Shown: positions 1 to 6,443 of the stretch, piece after piece
How positions within the stretch are numbered: position 1 is the stretch's first letter
Layout of the letters: every line of letters starts with the position of its first letter
From: Eubacteriaceae bacterium
GTDB taxonomy: Bacteria; Bacillota; Clostridia; Eubacteriales; UBA1433
DNA length: 10,766 nt
Assembly (NCBI GenBank): GCA_012797825.1
Contig: JAAZOI010000058.1
Coordinates: forward strand, 1 to 10,766
Reading direction: 5' to 3'
Translations under genes and position numbers: made by a program
Notes under the pieces: generated by a model
Told to the model about the DNA's origin: nothing
The model's input: the letters and a program-made list of their open reading frames with translations, nothing else
The model's database searches: none

Positions 1-1
1 A

Positions 2-694
2 AAAAGAATGGATATTTGCGGCATTAAAACAGACATTAATGTACTTGATAAAAATACTTCAACGGAAGAACTGTTAAATCTGCTTGAGCAAAAAAATAAA
101 GATAACAGTATTCACGGCATATTAATGTTTCAGCCGCTGCCTGCGCATATTGACTCTTCCGTTATTAAAAGCTCCATAAACGAACTAAAAGATGTTGACT
201 GCATTAATCCGTTAAGCAGCGCAAAAATGTATTTGGAAGATAAAAACGCTTTTGTACCCGCTACACCCGGGGCTGTGATGGAAATATTAGATTTTTACAA
301 AATCCCGCTGGAAGGCAAAAATGTCGCAGTGCTGGGCAGGTCAATGGTTGTAGGCAAGCCGCTTGCAATGATGCTGCTGAATAAAAACGCTACAGTTACT
401 ATATGCCATTCAAGAACAAAAAATATTGCGAACATCTGCAGAAATGCGGACATTATCATATCTTGCATAGGCAAAGAGGGTTTTGTGACAAGTGAATTCG
501 TTAACGATAATTCAATAGTAATTGACGTCGGCATTAATATGAATAAAGACAATAAAATATGCGGAGACGTTGATTTTAATGACGTTGCAGATATTGTTCG
601 TGCAATAACTCCCGTACCCGGAGGGGTAGGCGGGGTTACCACATCAGTACTTGCGAGAAATATAATAAAGGCCGTAAAGCTTGTTTGTAATTAA
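2..694 (+). CDS. folD: Bifunctional methylenetetrahydrofolate dehydrogenase / methenyltetrahydrofolate cyclohydrolase, 5' end cut by window edge
   Basis: Cytosolic one-carbon enzyme that interconverts 5,10-methylene-THF, 5,10-methenyl-THF and 10-formyl-THF using NAD(P). The frame is open to the left edge. The first visible residues (K-R-M-D-I-C-G-I) match the helix just after the catalytic Lys of the YxxxK motif, so about 55 residues, including that Lys, lie outside the window; the ATG at 8 is internal. Visible FolD signatures in order are GILMFQPLPAHID (about 116-155), KDVDCINP, the nucleotide-binding GRSMVVGKP (about 337-360), ATVTICHSRT, IDVGIN and TPVPGGVGG near the end. The family usually has 280-290 residues, which fits a complete C-terminus here. 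Two blocks differ from the E. coli form: FQPLP replaces VQLPLP and PATPG replaces PCTPxG. As I recall, such changes occur in clostridial FolDs. The yciI-like gene follows after 31 nt with its own good ribosome site. Confidence 0.95.
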   Translation, partial: KRMDICGIKTDINVLDKNTSTEELLNLLEQKNKDNSIHGILMFQPLPAHIDSSVIKSSINELKDVDCINPLSSAKMYLEDKNAFVPATPGAVMEILDFYKIPLEGKNVAVLGRSMVVGKPLAMMLLNKNATVTICHSRTKNIANICRNADIIISCIGKEGFVTSEFVNDNSIVIDVGINMNKDNKICGDVDFNDVADIVRAITPVPGGVGGVTTSVLARNIIKAVKLVCN

Positions 695-725
695 TTTTAA
701 TTAAATATTAAAGGAGAGAAAGATA

Positions 726-1016
726 ATGTATATAATATTATTGAAATTTATTAAACCTCATGATGAGGTTGAAAAGCAAGTGCTTGCGCACAGAGAATTT
801 TTAGACAAATATTATGAATTGCAAAAATTTATTTGTTCCGGAAGAAGAAGCACTAACGAAGGCGGTGTAATTATTTGCTCTGCAAGTAATTTAAATGAAG
901 CTGAAGCAATAATTAAAGAAGACCCGTTTTATATCAATAAAATCGCCGAATATGAGATAATTGAGTTCTCACCGACAAAGTACGCTGCGGGTTTTGAACA
1001 ATTTATTAATAAATAA
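726..1016 (+). CDS. YciI-like (YCII-related domain) protein
   Basis: A small 96-residue protein with the ferredoxin-like alpha/beta pattern of the YCII family. The N-terminal strand MYIILLKF is followed by a helix with AHREFL (His22), then GGVIICSA, and then the family's EDPFY segment (Asp66) leading into YEIIEFSP. The conserved His/Asp pair is considered the likely active site in this family; its biochemical role is mostly unknown, with dehalogenase-like or degradative roles proposed for some members. The start is fixed by AAGGAG at 711-716, nine bases before the ATG. It sits 31 nt after folD in the same direction and is probably co-transcribed. I see no terminator in the 70 nt that follow. 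The family call is confident; a specific function cannot be given. Confidence 0.85.
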   Translation: MYIILLKFIKPHDEVEKQVLAHREFLDKYYELQKFICSGRRSTNEGGVIICSASNLNEAEAIIKEDPFYINKIAEYEIIEFSPTKYAAGFEQFINK

Positions 1017-1086
1017 TTTTTAATATAAAAGCAACCGTGTTGTAACATAAATAATTTTATTTTTAATAGGATAAGCTGCAATATAT

Positions 1087-2628
1087 ATGAAAAGGCCGTT
1101 TTTTGTTTTATTGATTTTTATTATAATATCGGCTGCTTTGATAAAAACACTTAATTCTATAACGCTGTGCATAATAATTATTACGCCTATGCTGTGTATT
1201 TATTATTTTATTGCAAAGAAAAAAATCAGAGTAATTAATATTGCTTTGATTTTTTTAATATCCGTATGCTTCATATTATATACATATTCGACCATTAATT
1301 ATAATTACGACCTTAAAAAGTATGATAATAAAAAAGCGGATATATATTTGCAGATAACGTCTCAGCCTGTTGAAAAAGAAAAATATACTCAAGTGTATGC
1401 TAATGCTTACGGTATAGACTATGATGGTAAATTTGAACAGGTTAATCAAAAAGTGATTGTATATATTTACGGAGAATATAACTATGATATAAAACCCGGA
1501 CAGAAATATATTATGAAAGGCAAAATTGCCACTCCGTACGGACCAAAAGCGAAGGGCGAATTTGATTATAATTTATATCTTAAGTCAAAAAGAGTATATT
1601 CATTAATACAGGTATCATCATACAATATACAATACGCAGGCAGCGGCAATTTATTTTTGTTTACAAATAAAATATACGATGTAAAAGACAGCATAGCGGC
1701 ACATATGCAATCATTTATGCCTGCAAGCGAACTTGATACGGTTAAGGGAATATTATGGGGAGATAAGCTGGAAGACCAAAGCCTATATGATAACCTAACG
1801 ACTATAGGGGCTAACCACATATTGTCAGTAAGCGGGCTGCACGTGGGGTATATCTATCTGCTGTTAATGTTTTTACTTAAAAGGACAAAAATCAATATAA
1901 AAGTGCAGACAATAATTATTTTATCTGTTCTTTTCATATATGCGGCTATGTGCGCTTTTTCGATAACGATAATAAGAGCTTGTTTAATGTTCGGCGTAAT
2001 ACAATGCTGTAAAATTTATAAAAAACTATATGACCCGCTTTCCGCTCTATCTTTTGCCGCTATTATAATCCTTGCAATAAATCCGCTTATTTTATTTACG
2101 GCGTCATTTCAACTGTCATTCGGGGCGGTGGGAGGTATCATATTTTTCGCAAGAGTTTTAAACAATAAAATGGGAGAAATTAAACCCAAAATCTTAAGAA
2201 ATATTGTGCAGATAATAGCGCTTACTATATGCGTGCAATTAGCCACGCTTCCGATAATAATATATCATTTTTCCAAAGTATCTTTAATTTCGGTGTTTGC
2301 CAATGTGATAATAATTCCTCTTTGCGGAATAATTGTAATCAGCTCATTTATAGGCATGATAATATGTTTTTTGCCGATTATGGGATTTTATTTTCAACTG
2401 CTTACTTATCAAATAAAAGCGCTTGCATATTTTGCGGATTTGTTTTCGAAAGTAAATTATGCTAATATAAGTATGGACAAAATGTTTATAAGTGAAATTG
2501 TTGTTTTTTATATTTTATTGTTTTTATTATTCGGCTATATTGATATTAAGAATAAAAAGACAATATATTTAGCGTCAGCGACTGTATTTGCATGCGCGAT
2601 GTATTCATTCATAACAGTAATAATATGA
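1087..2628 (+). CDS. comEC: ComEC/Rec2-family competence membrane protein, short form lacking the C-terminal metallo-beta-lactamase domain
   Basis: Predicted inner-membrane channel for uptake of single-stranded DNA during transformation. The 513-residue product starts with about three hydrophobic helices (residues 4-68). A soluble DUF4131/OB-like part follows (about 70-165), with the typical GKI and GEFDYNLYLKSKRV stretches. The Competence domain begins near residue 215. Its hallmark IGANHILSVSGLHVG lies at roughly residues 240-254, followed by a series of membrane helices to the C-terminus. Full ComEC proteins are about 750 residues and end in a metallo-beta-lactamase-like domain. Here the stop comes right after the last helix and holA starts 11 nt later, so that domain is absent rather than split off by a visible frameshift. 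The ribosome site is weak (AGG at 1068-1070, rather far upstream). The comEC-holA order is typical of Firmicutes. Confidence 0.9.
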   Translation: MKRPFFVLLIFIIISAALIKTLNSITLCIIIITPMLCIYYFIAKKKIRVINIALIFLISVCFILYTYSTINYNYDLKKYDNKKADIYLQITSQPVEKEKYTQVYANAYGIDYDGKFEQVNQKVIVYIYGEYNYDIKPGQKYIMKGKIATPYGPKAKGEFDYNLYLKSKRVYSLIQVSSYNIQYAGSGNLFLFTNKIYDVKDSIAAHMQSFMPASELDTVKGILWGDKLEDQSLYDNLTTIGANHILSVSGLHVGYIYLLLMFLLKRTKINIKVQTIIILSVLFIYAAMCAFSITIIRACLMFGVIQCCKIYKKLYDPLSALSFAAIIILAINPLILFTASFQLSFGAVGGIIFFARVLNNKMGEIKPKILRNIVQIIALTICVQLATLPIIIYHFSKVSLISVFANVIIIPLCGIIVISSFIGMIICFLPIMGFYFQLLTYQIKALAYFADLFSKVNYANISMDKMFISEIVVFYILLFLLFGYIDIKNKKTIYLASATVFACAMYSFITVII

Positions 2629-2639
2629 TGGGATAAAAA

Positions 2640-3716
2640 ATGCAGAAAACAAAGAATTACGTAAAAACTTACAAAAATATTGATGAAATCTCAAAAGACA
2701 TATTTAAACAAGCCTTATATTTATACGGCAAGGATATTTTTATTGCAAATGATATTATTGATGATGTTATAAATAAAAATTTTAATGTAAGCGTTAAAGA
2801 ATTAAATATTAAGGTAATAGACGGCAGAAAAGCGAAAATAGAAGATATAGCGGATGAAATGAATGCGCTTCCTGTTTTTGATAAATATAAATTGATTATA
2901 GTAAAAAACAGCGTATTATTTGAAAAAAACAGTAAAACAGATGCGTCTAAAGTAAAAGAATTAATAAAATTACTGGATGAAAAACCGGATTATTTGTTGA
3001 TTGTATTTATCTCGTATGATATGCCGTTTTATTATAACGGCTTATTTGAATATTTTAAAGAAAATAACGCAGCATATGAGTTTGACGGATGCGATATAAA
3101 AGACGACTTTATGAAAAAATGGCTTATACGCAAAGCATCTGATATAGACTTTAAATTAGATTTGCAATCGGCAAATTTCTTTTTATCATACGTCGGCTAT
3201 TATGATAAAGATGTAAATGCGGAAATTTTATACAATGAATTAAATAAGTTGTCGTGCTATTGCGCGGATAAGAAAACAGCTGATACGCAAGATATTAAAA
3301 AAATATGCACTTCTTATATGCCGGAAAGCATTGATGTCTTAATAAACGAGTTAAATAATAAAAACCTTTCCAAAGCGTCTGTTGCTTATGAACAGCTTAT
3401 AAACAGCAATACTTATCCTACTGTTATACTAAGCTCGATTGTTTCTAATTTTAATATAATGCTTCTATATAAACAGTATTCAAAAGCGGAAAAATTAAAT
3501 GCTTGGGATGTTCTGGCAAGGATTAAAAAAATGAACAGCATTAAATACACAAGGCATGAAAATGTCGATAATGCATTAAAAAGCTGCGGCAATTTTTCTG
3601 AAAAAAAAATAAAAAGTATAATTTATACGTGCGCAAAATATGACAACGGAGTAAAGAGCGGAATAATTGACGCAAGAACCGGATTTGAGAGAATTTTATA
3701 TTTTATATGCACTTGA
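2640..3716 (+). CDS. holA: DNA polymerase III subunit delta
   Basis: Clamp-loader wrench subunit: it opens the beta sliding clamp and assembles with the tau/gamma and delta' subunits. The 358-residue product shows the HolA pattern: LYGKDIFIANDIIDDVI near residues 28-44 (the family's LYGEE...), VIDGRKAKIEDIADEMNALPVFDKYKLIIVKNS split over about 59-91, then LLIVFIS and the all-alpha C-terminal collar region ending in ARTGFERILYFICT. As expected for delta, the AAA+ like fold has no Walker A. The start is supported by GGGA at 2630-2633, six bases before the ATG, and by the 11-nt gap to comEC, which suggests translational coupling. In many Firmicutes holA is next to rpsT; here a thiamine-transport unit follows instead. 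Confidence 0.92.
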   Translation: MQKTKNYVKTYKNIDEISKDIFKQALYLYGKDIFIANDIIDDVINKNFNVSVKELNIKVIDGRKAKIEDIADEMNALPVFDKYKLIIVKNSVLFEKNSKTDASKVKELIKLLDEKPDYLLIVFISYDMPFYYNGLFEYFKENNAAYEFDGCDIKDDFMKKWLIRKASDIDFKLDLQSANFFLSYVGYYDKDVNAEILYNELNKLSCYCADKKTADTQDIKKICTSYMPESIDVLINELNNKNLSKASVAYEQLINSNTYPTVILSSIVSNFNIMLLYKQYSKAEKLNAWDVLARIKKMNSIKYTRHENVDNALKSCGNFSEKKIKSIIYTCAKYDNGVKSGIIDARTGFERILYFICT

Positions 3717-3741
3717 CAAAAATTAAATAATATTATATAAA
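3713..3741 (+). promoter_or_regulatory. Sigma-A type promoter for the TPP riboswitch-thiT transcript
   Basis: A perfect -35 hexamer TTGACA (3713-3718) is separated by 17 nt from TATAAA (3736-3741). The -35 box overlaps the holA stop codon. Transcription would begin near 3748, about ten bases before the riboswitch aptamer, which gives a full-length aptamer in the leader. There is no terminator between holA and this promoter, so some read-through from holA is possible. Confidence 0.75.
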
Positions 3742-3757
3742 TATACAAAAGTTAATA

Positions 3758-3836
3758 AATTCTGCTAGGGGAGCATATAGCTGAGAAGATTTACCCTTTA
3801 AACCTGACCCGGATAATGCCGGCGTAGGAAAGCAAA
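3758..3836 (+). ncRNA. TPP riboswitch (THI element) aptamer
   Basis: The THI-box core is nearly complete. GGGGAGC at 3768-3774 is followed by GCTGAGA (3780-3786), ACCCTTT (3793-3799), ACCTGA (3802-3807), the invariant GGATAATGCC (3811-3820) and CGTAGGAAAGCA (3823-3834). The closing helix P1 can form between TGCT (3763-3766) and AGCA (3831-3834). The RNA binds thiamine pyrophosphate and usually lowers expression of thiamine synthesis or uptake genes when TPP is plentiful. The position directly upstream of a ThiT transporter gene agrees with this. The expression platform is described separately. Confidence 0.96.
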
Positions 3837-3857
3837 CAAATTTAAAGTATTTTATAT

Positions 3858-3878
3858 GCTTCCTTTATTTAAAGGAGG
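3858..3878 (+). promoter_or_regulatory. Shine-Dalgarno sequestering hairpin, translational expression platform of the TPP riboswitch
   Basis: CTTCCTTT (3859-3866) pairs with AAAGGAGG (3871-3878) around an ATTT loop, giving an 8-bp stem with one T.G pair. The 3' arm is the whole Shine-Dalgarno site of thiT, seven bases before its ATG at 3886. There is no U-run directly after a strong GC stem, so control looks translational rather than by termination. A competing pairing exists: GGAA-a-GC at the 3' end of the aptamer (3827-3833) can pair with GCTTCC (3858-3863). That pairing is mutually exclusive with aptamer helix P1. Inference: TPP binding closes P1 and lets the hairpin hide the ribosome site; without TPP the site is open. 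Confidence 0.7.
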
Positions 3879-3885
3879 TTTTTTT

Positions 3886-4509
3886 ATGCAAGATTTTTTA
3901 ACATCCACAATCGGGCAGATTATAGTAGTTGTATCTATAATTATTCTGCTTATAGTTATCTTTAAAACATCAAAAAAAGATAACAAGAATAATGTCAAAG
4001 CTTTGACATATTCCGCAATAGCTATTGCTATAGCTTTTGTTTTAAATGCTTTTATAGTATTTAAAATGCCGCAGGGCGGAAGCGCCACACTGTTTTCCAT
4101 GCTTGTAATAGTGCTTATAGCTTATTGGTTCGGGCCTAAAAACGGCATTCTGGCAGGTCTTGCGTTTGGTATGTTAAACGCAATGTACCAGCCGTTTATT
4201 GTTCATCCCATTCAATTTCTGCTTGATTATCCGCTCGCGTTTGGGATGCTGGGTGTTGCGGGATTTTTCAGAAATCAAAAGCACGGTCTGCAATGGGGTT
4301 ATATTGTAGCCGTTCTGGGCAGATATCTCTGTCATGTAATGTCGGGAATAATATTCTTTTCAGAATACGCCGGCGATACAAACGTTATATTATATTCAAT
4401 TATATACAACGCATCTTACATAGGAATAGAGGCAATAATAACGTTTGCTTTATTATGGGTTCCGGGTGTAAGAAATGCGTTTAGCAGAATAAAAACAAAT
4501 CTTAATTAA
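3886..4509 (+). CDS. thiT: Energy-coupled thiamine transporter ThiT (ECF S component)
   Basis: Membrane protein that binds thiamine and docks on the shared EcfA-EcfA'-EcfT module, which is not in this window. The 207-residue product carries ThiT signatures: KMPQGGSATLFSML (residues 60-73), HPIQFLLDYPLAF (107-119), GRYLCHVMSGIIFF (145-158) and YNASY (174-178). His150, Tyr170 and Asn175 probably correspond to the thiamine-binding His, Tyr and Asn of the Lactococcus protein. AxxxA spacing in the first core helix (Ala44/Ala48, Ala46/Ala50) fits the known ECF-docking motif. An extra hydrophobic helix (about residues 9-26) precedes the usual six. The start at 3886 is chosen because AAAGGAGG (3871-3878) precedes it by seven bases; an in-frame ATG at 3856 lies inside the riboswitch leader and has no ribosome site. 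Confidence 0.95.
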   Translation: MQDFLTSTIGQIIVVVSIIILLIVIFKTSKKDNKNNVKALTYSAIAIAIAFVLNAFIVFKMPQGGSATLFSMLVIVLIAYWFGPKNGILAGLAFGMLNAMYQPFIVHPIQFLLDYPLAFGMLGVAGFFRNQKHGLQWGYIVAVLGRYLCHVMSGIIFFSEYAGDTNVILYSIIYNASYIGIEAIITFALLWVPGVRNAFSRIKTNLN

Positions 4510-4532
4510 AAATAATGATAATGATTTCAAAT

Positions 4533-4562
4533 AAAAAAGCTGTGAGTTTTCACGGCTTTTTT
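4533..4562 (+). terminator. Rho-independent terminator after thiT
   Basis: A 13-bp stem, AAAAAAGCTGTGA (4533-4545) against TCACGGCTTTTTT (4550-4562), has a GTTT loop and one T.G pair, and ends in a T-run. It lies 23 nt after the thiT stop and ends the thiamine transcription unit. Confidence 0.9.
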
Positions 4563-4563
4563 A

Positions 4564-4592
4564 TTGTCTATTAGTATATTGCGGTATATAAT
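4564..4592 (+). promoter_or_regulatory. Putative promoter of the two PHP phosphoesterase genes
   Basis: TTGTCT (4564-4569, four of six -35 matches) is followed after 17 nt by a perfect TATAAT (4587-4592). It begins immediately after the thiT terminator and would give a leader of about 27 nt before the hisJ-like gene, whose ribosome site AGAGGA is at 4612-4617. Confidence 0.6.
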
Positions 4593-4625
4593 TATTGCAT
4601 TGGTTTTTTACAGAGGATATATATT

Positions 4626-5456
4626 ATGAAAATAAAATCGTCATATCATGTTCACAGCAATTTTTGCGACGGAAAAGACTCTTTGGAAGAAATGGCTGAA
4701 GCCGCCGTTTTAAAAAATTTTACTCATCTGGGTTTTTCATCCCATGCTCCTGTGCCGCAAAACCGTGACGCCGCAATGGATATAAATTCTTTTGAAACTT
4801 ATAAAAATCAAGTTTTGCAATTGAAAGAGAAATATAAAAATAAGCTGAATATTTTCCTGTCTTTGGAATGCGACTGCTATGAAGATATAGGAATGGTCCA
4901 AGAAGTTCCGATTGGAGAGCTTGATTATTATATAATGAGCATCCATTCGCTTGGTGTTGGGAAAGATAAACGCGCAATAGATTATACAACTGAGGAATTT
5001 GCGGAACTGATAAAATTAAGCGGCGACGACATAAAAGATGTAGTAAAAAGATATTATAATCTTCTTTTAGCGCAATCGCTTAAAAATAAGCCCGATATAA
5101 TAGGTCACATTGATATAATCAAAAAAAATAATATAAATTCAAAATATTTTAACGAAAAAGATAATTGGTATTTAGATATAGTTGATAATTATTTAAAAGA
5201 AATTAAAAAAATTGGATGCGTTGTAGAAGTTAATACAGGCGGCGTGGCGCGGTATGGCGTTCACTGCTTATATCCGTCAGACGAAATACTTCATATGATA
5301 AAAGACTACGATATACCGCTTATGCTTAATTCTGATGCGCATACAAAAGAAAATCTTGATTTTTATTATGATGAAGCATTAAAGAAAATTAAAAATAAAG
5401 GGATTAATAAACTATATTATTTAACATATGACGGTTGGGACAACTATAAAATTTAA
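4626..5456 (+). CDS. hisJ: PHP-family histidinol-phosphatase (HisJ/HisK type)
   Basis: Predicted cytosolic metal-dependent phosphatase converting histidinol phosphate to histidinol, the second-last step of histidine synthesis. The 276-residue length is near the usual 260-280. The PHP metal-binding motifs are all visible: HVHSNFCDG (His8, His10, Asp15), SSHAP (His40), SLECD (Glu81), SIHSLG (His107), GHID (His161) and NSDAH (Asp237, His239). The SSHAP motif, the long insert after it and EVNTGG (201-206) fit HisJ better than polymerase-type PHP domains. AGAGGA at 4612-4617 supports the start. No other histidine-biosynthesis gene is nearby, so an alternative PHP phosphoesterase role cannot be excluded. 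It is followed 18 nt later by a second PHP gene, probably in the same transcript. Confidence 0.85.
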   Translation: MKIKSSYHVHSNFCDGKDSLEEMAEAAVLKNFTHLGFSSHAPVPQNRDAAMDINSFETYKNQVLQLKEKYKNKLNIFLSLECDCYEDIGMVQEVPIGELDYYIMSIHSLGVGKDKRAIDYTTEEFAELIKLSGDDIKDVVKRYYNLLLAQSLKNKPDIIGHIDIIKKNNINSKYFNEKDNWYLDIVDNYLKEIKKIGCVVEVNTGGVARYGVHCLYPSDEILHMIKDYDIPLMLNSDAHTKENLDFYYDEALKKIKNKGINKLYYLTYDGWDNYKI

Positions 5457-5474
5457 ATCTTAAGGGTAATTAAT

Positions 5475-6320
5475 ATGATACAAAACTCTGCTGCGGATAT
5501 GCACATTCACTCCAATGAATCGGACGGCACTTTAAAACCGGAAGAGATTATACGAGTGGCGCAAAAAATAAACAATCTTAAAGCAATATCAATAACTTAT
5601 CATGATACGGCGCAAGGCAGCAGAATTGCTCTTGACTATATGCCTAAAAATATAGAAGTTATTGCGGGTATTGAGTTCAGCTGTGAAAGAAATGATGAAG
5701 AAGTGCATATTTTAGGCTATTTTATTGATGTCTATAATAAATTTCTATTAGAAACCGAAGAAAAACTTCTTAATATAAGAGCTTTGCGGATAGAAAAATT
5801 TATTGAAAAATTAAATGGTATAAAAATAAAAATAAGCATTGATGATGTATATAAATTTTCAACGGGAAAGGCAGTCGGAAGACCGCATGTTGCGCAGGCG
5901 ATTTTTCATAAAGGGTATACAAAATCTGTAGATGAGGCATATTGCAAATATTTAATTAAAGAAAGCGAAACATACGTCCCAAGAATTAAAATGGATGTTG
6001 AGCAGGCAATGGAAGTCATTAACTTATCAGGCGGAGTAAGCGTTATCGCACATCCTTCAAGTGTAAAAAACCGTAATACAATCTCTGAAATTATTAATAT
6101 TGGCATACAGGGCATAGAAGCTTATCATCCGATGAATTCGCCTGACAGCACTTTAAAATATCTAAATCTGGCTAAAGAAAATAATCTATTTATAACAGGC
6201 GGAAGCGATTTTCACAATTCGCGCCAGCATGATAAAGCGTCTATGGGTGAATGTACTGTTGATTATTACCAAATAGAAAAAATTAAAAATTATTTGAAAT
6301 TTCGACAAACTATGTTATAA
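5475..6320 (+). CDS. PHP-domain phosphoesterase of the TrpH / RNase AM (YciV) subfamily
   Basis: Predicted metal-dependent phosphoesterase. Characterised relatives hydrolyse nucleoside 3',5'-bisphosphates or act as 5'-3' exoribonucleases that trim rRNA 5' ends. The 281-residue product matches this subfamily: DMHIHSNESDG (His10, His12, Asp17), YHDT (His43), GIEFSC (Glu67), VHILGYF (His78), GRPHVAQA (135-142), VIAHPSS (His193) and GGSDFH (Asp245, His247). The familiar ITDHDT motif reads ITYHDT, with Tyr42 encoded by TAT at 5598-5600; the metal-binding histidine is kept. The start is supported by AAGGG (5462-5466), eight bases upstream. It is a distant paralogue of the preceding gene and probably shares its promoter. 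No terminator is visible after it; the next promoter overlaps its 3' end. Confidence 0.85.
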   Translation: MIQNSAADMHIHSNESDGTLKPEEIIRVAQKINNLKAISITYHDTAQGSRIALDYMPKNIEVIAGIEFSCERNDEEVHILGYFIDVYNKFLLETEEKLLNIRALRIEKFIEKLNGIKIKISIDDVYKFSTGKAVGRPHVAQAIFHKGYTKSVDEAYCKYLIKESETYVPRIKMDVEQAMEVINLSGGVSVIAHPSSVKNRNTISEIINIGIQGIEAYHPMNSPDSTLKYLNLAKENNLFITGGSDFHNSRQHDKASMGECTVDYYQIEKIKNYLKFRQTML

Positions 6321-6321
6321 T
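6294..6321 (+). promoter_or_regulatory. Putative strong extended -10 promoter for the BASS transporter gene
   Basis: TTGAAA (6294-6299), a 16-nt spacer, and TATAAT (6316-6321) preceded by TG at 6313-6314, giving the extended form TGnTATAAT. It lies in the last codons of the PHP gene. Start of transcription near 6328 would leave a leader of about 115 nt before the transporter start at 6444. Confidence 0.65.
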
Positions 6322-6327
6322 TCATAC

Positions 6328-6443
6328 GCACTTGCAAATTAATATTAAATACAATGTATGTTAAAGCCGGATGATTCAATGTGGAATGATTGATTGGATT
6401 GTTTTGGCTTGATTTTTATAGAACAAAAACAAGAAGGCTTTGT
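6328..6443 (+). promoter_or_regulatory. Long leader of the BASS transporter mRNA, possible structured element
   Basis: The leader can fold with AAGCC (6364-6368) against GGCTT (6406-6410), followed by a short T-run (6413-6417). A small inner hairpin is possible, ATTC (6374-6377) with GAAT (6384-6387). The arrangement looks a little like an attenuator but the stem is short and the loop long. It matches no riboswitch class I know. The transporter's ribosome site (AGAAGG, 6432-6437) lies after it. Confidence 0.25.

Noticed and set aside
295..642. 115-residue open frame on the - strand opposite folD
   Set aside because: It mirrors conserved FolD codons and has no domain or start signal of its own.
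1017..1086. Possible promoter TTGTAA (1040-1045) with TTTAAT (1062-1067) before comEC
   Set aside because: Transcription would start near 1074, downstream of the only possible ribosome site of comEC, so it would not give a well-translated message; the match is weak in AT-rich DNA.
3856..3885. Upstream in-frame ATG extending thiT by ten residues
   Set aside because: It lies inside the riboswitch expression platform, has no Shine-Dalgarno site, and the codons run through the SD hairpin; the ATG at 3886 has an ideal AAAGGAGG site.
6390..6443. Upstream in-frame ATG extending the BASS gene by 18 residues
   Set aside because: No ribosome site before it, while AGAAGG sits six bases before the ATG at 6444, and the extra residues overlap the possible leader hairpin.
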